NCBI GenBank assembly: GCA_028583405.1
Contig: CM053246.1
Coordinates: 6,789,620-6,853,619 of the forward strand
From: Pogonophryne albipinna
Taxonomy: Eukaryota; Chordata; Actinopteri; Perciformes; Artedidraconidae
Length of the DNA stretch: 64,000 nucleotides
Direction of reading: 5' to 3'
Positions 26,101-38,900 of this stretch are shown here, in pieces. The stretch's first letter is position 1; each line of letters opens with the position of its first letter. The notes under the pieces are model-generated. The model saw nothing but the letters and a program-made list of their open reading frames with translations. It was not told the DNA's origin and did not search any database. A program made the translations under genes and the position numbers.

Positions 26101-29100
26101 ATGCTCGTGTTACCGCCCTTACATGCTAAACTCTTATTGCACTTTTGGTAACGAGCATTGTCCACATTGAGACGGGTCAAGTTTAACCACACCTCGGAGC
26201 GCGTTCTCTCCGCCTACTCCTCCGTGTGTGTGTGTGTGTGTTGCTGCATGTAGCAGGCTACCTGTGTGTAAACTGCCCCGCCCCCTCAGGCAGGGGAGAG
26301 AGATCTCTTGTACTGGACTTGGAAAGATCGCAAATACTAAAAATAATCATAGACGCATTTTGCAGTCTTTTTGCGTATTAGAAACGGTGTTGGCGACACT
26401 AAAACTGCAATATAATACATATGACATATATTTTTTAGATGTCTCCAGTACCGATAAAAAGACAGATAATGTCGGAGCTTAACGGTACCACGGTCTTTAA
26501 TAAATCAGCCCCGGGGCCCCTTTAATACCGGGGCTCGGTACCCATCCCTACTATCCTGACTCTCCTCGCTCTGTTCTTCGGGCTGTAACTTACATATTAG
26601 GGACTTTTGGTCTGGTTGGGTAGTAGGTAGACGTTGTGGGCTCCAATCGTAATTATTTGCATCCTTTTCTGATGTTGTGCAGTGTGTTTCTTTCATCGGG
26701 CTAATTTCTTGGCTGATACTTCTTGCCGCATCTGCAACTGTCACCATCATCACTGCTCCCGTTTTATTTTCCCTTTCCACCCTAATCTCTCTTTGTTTCA
26801 GCCACCTTTTTCCACATTTCCCTCTAACTTTCTTTGTGCTCTCTGCAGGCCAACCTGCTGTCCTCCCACCGCAGCCTGGTTTATCGAGTAGAAACCATCG
26901 CCCTGGGAGACCAGCCTTGTGATCGCGGGGAACATGTCACACTCTTCCTCTTCAATGACTGCCTCGAGGTGAGAATGCACACAAACGCCAATAAACATTT
27001 GACAATCTAAGACAGAACACATCATTTACCCGGTTGGTGATGCCTATGAATTTACAGACAGCAAACATATTACAGGCATCTGAATTAGACCCAGTGTTTC
27101 CTTTTAATATTCCTTACTTGTATTTGTACTTGAGCATTATTTTCTAAATATATTCAGTAGGGATGCTCCGATTGATCGGCCGCCGATCGATATCGGCCGA
27201 TATTCACTCTCTGCCGATCGATCGGTGCTCTCTATAAATGCCTAACGGGAGAGCCGATCACAAGCTCGCCAAAATGGCTTCACGAGTCTGGCAGTATTTT
27301 AAGGTGTCCGAAAAAGACAATGAAATAGCTGTATGCAACGTGTGTGAAGCAGAAATCCTGCTGCTTCACCCTCTTTCGGACCGGTGAGCGGAGCAACACA
27401 CACACAAGAGTTAGACCTAACACACTTAGCTATTTTATCTACCTCTGGAACAAGCTAAACTAGTTATAAATATATGTATTCTTCACTGTCGGGTCACTCA
27501 TTACTGGATCAGTGAGCTGCATGAGATACTGACAGGCTGTCAGGAGAGGGGAGAGGGAGAGAGAGAGAGGGAGAGAGGAAAAGAGAGCGCTTCCGCTCAT
27601 TTCTCCCATGTTATTATCCAAAGTTAATGTAAACTTGAATAATGTACTTCATTTGAATTTAATAATTATGTTGGTTGTTGTTTGTGAAAGCTCCAGTGAA
27701 TGAGCCCCATTAACTGAGTTTTAAACATCACTTTAAATGGAAGATCCCCATAGGCCCCGCCCACTCGATCGGATCGGCGATCGGTATTGATCGATACTGA
27801 TTCCGGCGATCGGCCCCAAAATTGGCGATCGTAGCATCCCTAATATTCAGTGAGTGCTGTCTGTCAAAAACCATGCAATCTGACGGGATTGTAAAAAGCA
27901 GAGATATGCTAAATCATGTCAACAGATTTTCACCTTTTGCTAGGTTGGACAGAGAGCCTTGCAGTGAAAATGGGGGGTTCAGTTTTGTTTTTATGGCGCT
28001 ACATTTAGCTGTTGTCTGATTGGTTGTGGGTTGAAAGGTCAGCGGTAATCGAGGTCAAAGTTGAAATAATTTATAAATCATTATGAGCGGTGAAGCCGAG
28101 AGTAGCGCTTCTGCCTAGTTTTTTCCCAAAAAATTGAATGTCAGTTCAGAGCCGTTTTACAGCTCGTCATGTGAAGGCAGCTTAAGACCTACCAAAAGAT
28201 TGAATCAGATAGCACTTATATCTGTTTCTTGGCTTTCGGAATGCAGTTTAGATGTGTAGTGTTGAATTTAGGATACAATGGATATCAACTACATCCAATA
28301 TTTTTAAATGTAACATTTCAATCAGAGTATATCAGAGCTTCGCGTCGGGCCGAACCACACCCCTTAGCTGTGATATAATGACCATATACCACGGCCTGTC
28401 GTGAGCTATTGCTTAAATGTATGTATGTGTATGTATATATATTAGTGCTGTCAAAATTATCGCGTTAACGGCGGTAATTAATTTTTTGAATTAATTGCGT
28501 TAAAATATTTAACGCATTTAACGCATGTGCAGAATGGCCCGCCCCATACATCCCACCAGTGGCAGCGCCAGGGTATGGCTGGGGTAGGCTACACCCATAC
28601 CAAGAAATGGCTTAGCCCCACCATGAAAAATGATGTTAAAGTAAGCAAAATAAAGTCCGCCAACTCGCGCGGAGTAAATTGCACAGACAGCAGTTAGTCA
28701 GATTGATTTCAGTAGCCACTTGTCTGGAAATACCGAAGACCAGAAACGGTTTTGAAAACTTTTGTCACGTAGTGATCGTCTTCTCAATAGAACATCTTTG
28801 ATAATGTCGGTGTTGTTGCAGGAAGTCCCGACGGAGAATACTTTTGCTGTAGTACAGGGGTGCACATAACTGGTACGCAGGTTATGTGCGTAATCTGAAA
28901 CTTGTGTCACAAAGCGCATTTGCGTACCGACGTACTTGTGAAGCTTTTCCAGAAGGCGGTTAGATCACCGGACGACAGAGTCGGTCTCCGTGTCACAGAC
29001 AGGGCTGCTGTTAACGTCGGTCTGTACAACGGAATTGTGCCAAAACTACGCCAACCGGCTGCGGAGGGAGACTTTCTCCCCCCCCCCCCCCTTCACTGGA

Positions 29101-29494
29101 GAACTGCGCTAAAACTGCCGATCACAACGTTCGCACTCTGTGGTCACGAAGTACTCCACTAGCCGCCGCCGCCCCCCCCCCCCCCCCTCTGTCGACTTTC
29201 CTGAAGTACTCCCCCGTTGATAGAAAACACGTAATGAATTAAGACCCCACGGTTTGATGATTGATAGGTGTGTGGGTTGTCTTTCATTTTGACACACAGA
29301 AAGATGTTATAATAAACATACATACTGTATGTTAAATGGATATATCCGCCTTCTTTCATTTATCTTTCCATTCCCACAACAATATACATAAATAAATGGA
29401 ATATTTTGGACATAGTTCGAATGGTGATTAATCATGATTAATTAATTTTTAAGCTGTGATTAATCAGATTAAAAATGTTAATCGTTTGACAGCC

Positions 29495-29554
<60 letters not shown>

Positions 29555-30285
29555 GGCCGTCAAGTTAACGCGTTAACGCAAAGAAATAAATAATGCCACT
29601 AATTATTTATTATTAACTACTAATTATTAACGCATGTGCATTTTTTGTCCTCGGCCGCCCCGAAGTTTTAGAGCTCATCGAGTTTAAAATACCATCTATA
29701 CAATCCAAGCACACTGCTGATGCCGACAGCTGATCCTGCCGCCCGCTTGCAGCAAACCACACTTGAAAGTGTGCGGGGGAGACGCCTGGACACGTCTACG
29801 AGCAGCAAACTTTCAACAAAGATCGCTAAATGGGTGGCGACAGCTTGCAGGCCAATTAACATTGTGGAGGACGAGGGGCTGCGTGATATCATTCGGGTCG
29901 CATCCAACGACTGCACTTATGAATTGCCTTCCAGAGCCACCACTGTGTCGAAAATACACAACGAAGTCCAAAAAGCGAAAGTAGAGGAGGATTTAAGAAA
30001 GACTTCCACAGTTGCGCTCACCGGAGATTATTGGACTTCACTCAGTAATGACAGTTACCACTGGGTCACAGCGCATTATTTTGACCCACAGTGGGAACTT
30101 CAGTCTCATGCTTTGACAGTTATGAAAACAAAGGAGCGGCATTTGTCCACTCATATGTTGATAAGAGTATTCAAAACTTGAAAAATGTCCCTCTAAGGTA
30201 CATTTAGAACAGATAAAAAATGTGCGATTAATCGCAAGTAACTGTGGACAATCGTGCGATTAAATATTTTAATCGACTGACAGCC

Positions 30286-30320
<35 letters not shown>

Positions 30321-33300
30321 ATATATATGTATATACAGTGGGGCAAAAAAGTATTTAGTCAGCCACCAATTGTGCAAGTTCTCCCACTTAAAAAGATGAG
30401 AGAGGCCTGTAATTTTCATCCTAGGTACACTTTAACTATGAGAGACAGAATGGGGGAAAATAATCCAGGAAATCACTTTGTAGGATTTTTAATGAATTAA
30501 TTGGTAAATTCCTCGGTAAAATAAGTATTTGGTCACCTAAAAAACTCCACTATGGCCAAGACCAAAGAGCTGTCAAAGGACAACAGAAACAAAATTGTAG
30601 ACCTGCACCAGGCTGGGAAGACTGAATATGCAATAGGTAAGCAGCTTGGTGTGAAGAAATCAACTGTGGGAGCAATTATTAGAAAATGGAAGACATACAA
30701 GACCACTGATACTCTCCCTCGATCTGGGGCTCCATGCAAGATCTCACCCCGTGGGGTCAAAATGATCACAAGAACGGTGAGCAAAAATCCCAGAACCACA
30801 CGGGGGGACCTAGTCAATTACCTGCAGAGAGCTGGGACCAAAATAACAAAGGCTACCATCAGTAACACACTACGCCGCCAGGGACTCAAATCCTGCAGTG
30901 CCAGACGTGTCCCCCTGCTTAAGCCAGTACATGTCCAGGCCCGTCTGAAGTTTGCTAGAGAGCATTTAGATGATCCAGAAGAGGATTGGGAGAATGTCAT
31001 ATGGTCAGATGAAACCAAAATAGAACTTTTTGGTAAAAACTCAACTAGACGTGTTTGGAGGAGAAAGAATGCTGAGTTGCATCCAAAGAACACCATACCT
31101 ACTGTGAAACATGGGGGTGGAAACATCATGCTTTGGGGCTGTTTTTCTGCAAAGGGACCAGGACGACTGATCCGTGTAAAGGAAAGAATGAATGGGGCCA
31201 TGTATCGTGAGATTTTGAGTGACAACCTCCTTCCATCAGCAAGGGCATTGAAGATGAAACGTGGCTGGGTCTTTCAGCATGACAATGATCCCAAACACAC
31301 CGCCCGGGCAACGAAGGAGTGGCTTCGTAAGAAGCATTTCAAGGTCCTGGAGTGGCCTAGCCAGTCTCCAGATCTCAACCCCATAGAAAATCTTTGGAGG
31401 GAGTTGAAAGTCTGTGTTGCCCAGCGACAGCCCCAAAACATCACTGCTCTAGAGGAGTTCTGCATGGAGGAATGGGCCAAAATACCAGCAACAGTGTGTG
31501 AAAACCTTGTGAAGACTTACAGAAAACGTTTGACCTGTCATTGCCAACAAAGGGTATATAACAAAGTATTGAGATGAACTTTTGTTATTGACCAAATACT
31601 TATTTTCCACCATAATTTACAAATAAATTCTTTAAAAATCAGACAATGTGATGTTCTGGATTTTTTTTCTTCTCATTTTGTCTCTCATAGTTGAAGTATA
31701 CCTAGGATGAAAATTACAGGCCTCTCATCTTTTTAAGTGGGAGAACTTGCACAATTGGTGGCTGACTAAATACTTTTTTGCCCCACTGTATATATATGTA
31801 TGTATATATATATGTGTATGTATATATGTGTATGTATATATGTGTATGTATATATGTGTATGTATATATGTGTGTGTATATATATATGTGTGTGTATATA
31901 TATATATGTGTATATATATATATATACACTGAACAAAAATATAAATGCAACACTTTTGTTTTTGCTCCCATTTTTCATGAGATGAACTCAAAGATCTAAA
32001 ACATTTTCTATATACACAAAATAACCATTTCTCTCAAATATTGTTCACAAATCTGAAAAAATCTGTGATAGTGAGCACTTCTCCTTTGCCGAGATAATCC
32101 ATCCCACCTCACAGGTGTGGCATATCAAGATGCTGATTAGACAGCATGATTATTGCACAGGTCTGCCTTAGGCTGGCCACAATAAAAGGCCACTCTGAAA
32201 CGTGCACTTTTGCTTTATTGGGGGGGTCCGAAAACCAGTCAGTATCTGGTGTGACCACCATTTGCCTCACGCAGTGCAACACATCTCCTTCGCATAGAGT
32301 TGATCAGGTTGTTGATTGTGGCCTGTGGAATGTTGGTCCACTCCTCTTCAATGGCTGTGCGAAGTTGCTGGATATTGGCAGGAACTGGAACACGCTGTCG
32401 TATACGCAGATCCAGAGCATCCCAAACATGCTCAATGGGTGACATGTCCGGTGAGTATGCTGGCCATGCAAGAACTGGGATGTTTTCAGCCTCCAGGAAT
32501 TGTGTACAGATCCTTGCAACATGGGGCCGTGCATTATCATGCTGCAACATGAGGTGATGGTCGTGGATGAATGGCACAACAATGGGCCTCAGGATCTCGT
32601 CACGGTATCTCTGTGCATTCACAATGCCATCAATAAAATGCACCTGTGTTCGTCGTCCATAACATACGCCTGCCCATACCATAACCCCACCACCACCATG
32701 GGCCACTTGATTCACAACATTGACATCAGAAAACCGCTCACCCACACGACGCCACACACGCTGTCTGCCATCTGCCCTGAACAGTAAAAACCGGGATTCA
32801 TCCGTGAAGAGAACACCTCTCCAACGTGCCAGACGCCATCGAATGTGAGCATTTGCCCACTCAAGTCAGTTACGACGACGAACCGGAGTCAGGTGGAGAC
32901 CCCGATGAGGACGACGAGCATGCAGATGAGCTTCCCTGAGACGGTTTCTGACAGTTTGTGCAGAAATTCTTTGGTTATGCAAACAGATTGTTGCAGCAGC
33001 TGTCCGAGTGGCTGGTCTCAGACGATCTTGGAGGTGAACATGCTGGATGTGGAGGTCCTGGGCTGGTGTGGTTACACGTGGTCTGCGGTTGTGAGGCCGG
33101 TTGGATGTACTGCCAAATTCTCTGAAACGCCTTTGGAGACGGCTTGGTGGACATTCCTGCTGTCAGCATGCCAATTGCACGCTCCCTCAAAACTTGCGAC
33201 ATCTGTGGCATTGTGCTGTGTGATAAAACTGAACATTTCAGAGTGGCCTTTTATTGTGGCAGCCTAAGGCACACCTGTGCAATAATCATGCTGTCTAATC

Positions 33301-35823
33301 AGCATCTTGATATGCCACACCTGAGGTCGGCTGGATTATCTCGGCAAAGGAGAAGTGCTCACTATCACAGATTTTTTCAGATTTGTGAACAATATTTGAG
33401 AGAAATGGTTATTTTGTGTATATAGAAAATGTTTTAGATCTTTGAGTTCATCTCATGAAAAATGGGAGCAAAAACAAAAGTGTTGCATTTATATTTTTGT
33501 TCAGTGTGTGTGTATATATATATATATACATATATATTGGCGGGGCGCAGTTCTCTATGCGTGAAAACTGCGCCCCGCCAATATGTTTCTATGTGTCTGC
33601 CAGCACAAGAAAGGCTCTTGAGGCCTAGTACATACGGTGGCAATGTCTCAAGATTTAGCAAAATACACCTTTATTGAACATACAGTAACACAAATACTAC
33701 AAATCCACATAAGCCGCTATTTGTACATAGGGGAAACACTGATGTATGTGTATGTATATATATTTATATGTCTTATACTCTGATTGCCTTTTACTCTGTT
33801 TATTATATTGTATATGGTGGGATATGTGATCGTGGTACAGAACCTCTTTATCCTCTGAGGATGAAGTTGCTCTGTTCCTGTTTTTGAGATCGAATTCAAT
33901 TGTATTTGGACTTTCTTTATTTCTAAATATAACAAAAGACAAACTTGTTTATGAATCATTTATACATTTATCTTAGGGAATTACAATTTCCACCACAAGC
34001 AGCAATACTGAAAATGTGATCTGTGTGTGTGTGTGTTGGATTTCTGCCACCTTCTATGTCGTCTTGTGTTTATTGAGTGATCATATAATGGGTCGACTCG
34101 CTACTGCCCTCCATCATTACTACGCATTGATTGTATTCATATAACCACTCTCACCCTCTTCACTTGCACTGCTAAAACAACAATGACCTATGATGTAGTG
34201 TCCTATTTTAATTCCCCCCCATTATTTCGTCTCTCTCAGCTTCTAATTACATTGGCATTAATGAGTTGCATCGTTTACCTCTATGAAGGGCTCATTGATC
34301 GGCCAAGTAGCCGATAGCAGCTTTAGCAACACACTGCAAAAATGGACCCACACTCAATTCTAAGTCGCCGCCGCCCACACACAGACAAACACACACACAC
34401 AAGTTGCCCTTCTTCACTTTTACCTCCAAAGTTGCCATCTCATTTTGTGGCTGTGTGTGCCTCTCTGCAGATTGCGAGGAAACGAAAAAAGGTGATCAAT
34501 ACGTTTAAGAGCCCTCTGGGACAGACCAGACCTCCACCCCCGCTCAAACACATCGCACTGATGCCGTTGTCTCAGATTCGGAGAGTGCTGGACCTGCAGG
34601 ACACAGAGGGTAACACAGCAACAACACACACGTCAAACTAATGGTTACTGCTTATCGCTTCATCTGCATGTCAGCTCTATCTGGACGCTATTGTTCACAA
34701 GAGTGTCCATATAATACAGCACCAGGTTGAAACAATGACAAACTAATACGCTTTCTGAGGTTTTCTTTTTCCTGTAATGTGTTCTTTAGGTTTTAGTGCA
34801 TGTCTGCAAAGGCAAAAATCCCTGTGTTCCCTCCAGAGGGAGTTTCTCTCACACATTCTCCCAAAATACAAATTTTAATTGGAGCATATTATGTACTCTT
34901 TAACATGATTAATTTAGCTCTCATTGCCATATTCGAGTCACTGAAAAGTGTTTTTCCTAATTAAAATTAAATTAAATCAATTGGCAATTACAGAACAAAA
35001 TATAATGGCAGAATGATGAGGAAATTTGTCAGCGATAACGTTATTTACACCAAACCAGTAATGATTTGTCTGAAATTCTAATATGACTATTAAGGTATTT
35101 TAAATGTATGTTATAATAAAATGAATGTGACTGATTATTGGTTTGGTGTTGCAATTCGCCATGGCCACAAAATTGGAAGTGGCTTATACTTTTTTTATTC
35201 CCATGTTACATCTTCACTGCTCACCTATATTTTAGTGTGCCTACACATGTGCTCCGTGAATCCCAATGAAGACTAACAATCTGAGCTTGATTAACCTGCT
35301 GGTTGATTTGACTGCACTTAGTCACTTTATTGGGAAAAAAGAGCAGACTTAAGAATGTTTGAAATTGACCAATCAGCAAGTCTTAATCAAAGCCGTGTAA
35401 AAAGCCTGGATAAAGAATAATGCAGCTGTCCCAAATATTATAGAAAATATATATATTTTATCCCTCACTCTGTCTTTCTTTCTTCTCAAATACTCTGCCT
35501 CTATTGTCTTCATCCGTTTTCAATTCCATTCTATTAACTTCTTTCTCCTCACTGACACAATTTGTTTCCTCCCTTTTTTGTCGCTGGTAAGGTTACCAAG
35601 TTGTCTCATTCACTCTCTAACTGTCTTTTTTCCCGCTCTTTCCCCTCCTCCCTTCAGAGTGTGCGAATGCGTTTGCCCTGGTGGTTCGCCCTCCGACCGA
35701 ACAGGAGAACCTGTTGTTCAGCTTCCAACTGGCTGGAGAGGAAACAGTTAAAGTTGCCTGGCTGCGAACACTTTGCCGCCACGTCGCCAACACCATCTGC
35801 AAGACTGATGCGGTGAGAAGCCT

Positions 35824-35912
<89 letters not shown>

Positions 35913-38900
35913 AAGGACATAGGTAGTTTGACATACTGCTGTAGTAAAGGAAGCTCTGATAGCTGTGTTATTCGCAACATCAGTTTACAGTAAATACGCT
36001 CTTTCCTCTCCAAAAAACATTAGGCGCATTCACACCACAGTACTTTTCCCACAAAGGTTCATCAGAACTTAGTTCATGAGAACTCTTTAGTTCTCATGAA
36101 CTAAGTACAGATCGCGTTCACACCGGAATAAGTCCCTGGGGGCAGGGCTCGAGCTTAAGGACGTCCCGTCGTCCCGGGGCCAAAAAAAATAGTGTCGGGG
36201 AGGATAACAAATTATTTTGGGACTAATTTAGGACTAGAGTTAAAATAAAAATACCCTGCTAACTCTACTACAAACGGCGATTAAAATGAAACCGACTGCA
36301 CGTTTTGTGTAGCACACAGTTATTAAACCTCCTTGTCAACATAAACACACACGCACAAAACATTTAGCAACCCGTGAAATACACACACGTAGCTACAGCT
36401 GTGCCCGCGAATTCCTGGCCCGCAAATTCGCGGGTCTAGCTATGTAGGCTACTGAGTGTGTGTATTTTGCGGGTTGAGTGATGTACAATGACATCCCGTG
36501 GAGGAATTCTGAAAGGTTTTACCGTTACATCACAAAAACGCACAGCAGAACCAGACCCTGGAGCGCCGGCCTCTTTATTTACTTACTCCTCTTCATCCCC
36601 TATGGGTAATAGGGATGCCAGCGATTATTCGAATATTCGTTACAGTCTCCATAATCGAAAATTATTTTTAAAATTCGATTTTATTTATATATTATTTTAT
36701 TATTATTTATGTGTTTTTTTTCTTTCTGGCTTAGTTTCAACCAAAATATAGACTAATGCTAATAATAGTAATAACAATTAATAATTGTAAATGGCCATTG
36801 GTCACACCACCAGTTTGTTTTACTGTAAACTTGGAGGAAGCCAGCAGCGCAGACTGCTGCACTCTGCGCAGCCCTTCGCTGCGCTGCTACACACCGACCC
36901 CGCCCCCCCCTCTCCGTCACACGTGCGATTGATTTATTGGAGTGAGAACACAACTAAAGATGACCAAAGGAAAGAAGAGTTCCTCGTGGAACTACTTCAA
37001 ACTGACAAGTGCAAATGAAGTCAAATGCAAGTGGAGTACTTCGTGACTACAGAGTGTGAACGTTGTGATCAGCTGTTTCAGCGCAGTTCTCCAGTGAAGG
37101 GGGGGGGGGGGAGTCTCCCTCCGCAGCCGGTTGGCACATAGTTTTGGCACAATTCCGTTGTACAGACCGACGTTAACAGCAGCCCTTTTTTTTTCTCTCC
37201 CTCGGGGGGGGAGGTCGAATAATCGATTATTATTCGCCAGGGCTGTCCGATTTTCGATTTTGATCATGGTCAGTTTCTGGCATCCCTAATGGGTAACAAG
37301 GCTGAGATGAGAACCCTCCATCGTATTTAGTCCTTAGCAATATGCTGCGCCTCTCCCCATGTAGGGGTGGGTACCGAGCCCCGGTATTAAACTTTTTGGG
37401 AGTTTTACGGGGCGTGGCCCCCAGCCAATCCGAAATAGGAACCTTTTTCTCCCACAAAAGTCCCTGCTCTCTAGCAGGGACAGAAAAGGGGGTAAAAAGG
37501 ATCTCATGAACTGATTTTAGTTTGGTGTGAATGCAACATTTCCGAACTATATCAGAACTAAAGTGGGAAAAGTACTGCGGTGTGAACGCGCCTATTGGTA
37601 CAGTCTTAGGCTTTCACACAATCCTTCTTTGGTGGCCATTTTTTTAAACATCCCCAAACCATTGTCCAGACACACAGTTGAAACGTTAGTAGGCTGAAAA
37701 GATGCGGTCTTGATCAGGATCACATTTATCCATTTGTTCCTGGTGTGAACACATTTTTATGGATGTTATGGACACTCTAAACTTCTTCTGTCGAGCTATT
37801 TTTCTTGCCACATTTAAATGGACCTGATCTCCTGCGAAATTAGGATTAACCCTTCTTAAAAACTTCTATGTTGATCAAATCCCTCCTGCACACCATGCAA
37901 GTAGCAAACTCTAAGAATGTAATTCACCATTGTCTGTGGTTTAACAATAGCAGTCCTCTTATGTGCCTTTTCTGTGATGTTAGTCTTTACACCAACACCG
38001 TAACATTCTGACAGTGTCAGCATGGTGCGCCAGTAAAGTAGTGTTGATGGTTAACCATTTTTCATCAGTTGCTTTTTTGAATTTTTTAGCTCTTAAATAG
38101 TTAATTCAAACCTAATGTGATTAGGATAGAAGTTGTTGCAATATACTGTAGATGACTTGCTTTGCCCGTGGGATCTCTGTTCTATTATAACCTGGAACAG
38201 AGAGTATGCCCAGAGGCCTCATCTCAGCGGGACATCACGGCCGCTCGTCTCTGCTGGCGCCCGACCTGTTTGAGTGGGTCGTTTTGGAAAGGCCCGAGGC
38301 AAAAGATGCTCGCGGAATCTACTTTTTTTTGCCGTGTCATCACTGTTAATATCTATACAACTAACTTCTTGGGGATTTTTTATTTTTTACTAGAGCAAAA
38401 GTCTTTTTACAAGAGCATATCATTTAATATCTGGCGCATAATATTGCTGTCTATTGCAATGATGGGAAGCTTACAGAATCTAGGTATTAGGTACTTTCTA
38501 ATGCTCTGTTTATATTAAGGTGGAAAAACAATACAAATAATCTAGTAATCTACTACTGTAGTAAAAGTAGCTGCAATAACACACTCTTAATGGCATTTTA
38601 AGTAACATTACTACAAAAATTCCACAGTTGATTTTTAAATTCACAAATACGTTGGTGATCGTGTGTGTATTATACATGATGTCTTTTCTGGAAATAGCCA
38701 AATAAGTCAGGGCTCGACAGTAACGGTTGCCAGGTTGCCATTGGCAACCATTCAGAAAAAATGTCAACCACTTCTTGGCCTTTGGTTGCCATCAGTGGCA
38801 ACCACTTTTTAACATGAAGAAATAAGGACAGCAAACAGCAAAATGTGCACCCCAAAAGAGATAAATGTAAATTATTTGTTGTATTAAAAGTGATATTTAA

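Larger units (their letters stand above)
30336..31788 (+). mobile_element. Complete Tc1-like transposon
   Basis: 1453 bp flanked by TA (30334-30335 and 31789-31790), landed in a TA microsatellite. Inverted terminal repeats of about 210 bp start cagtggggcaaaaaagtatt on both ends; they differ at scattered bases and by a 2-bp insertion in the left copy (gagagaggcc versus gagaggcc). Both have the inner word aataagtatttggtca. Encloses an open transposase gene. Confidence 0.95.

Noticed and set aside
30818..31480. Antisense open frames inside the Tc1 transposase
   Set aside because: Shadows of the real gene on the other strand; they contain no family motif.
31714..31999. Several open frames over the TATG microsatellite
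   Set aside because: Tyr/Ile repeats produced by tatata/tgta tracts.
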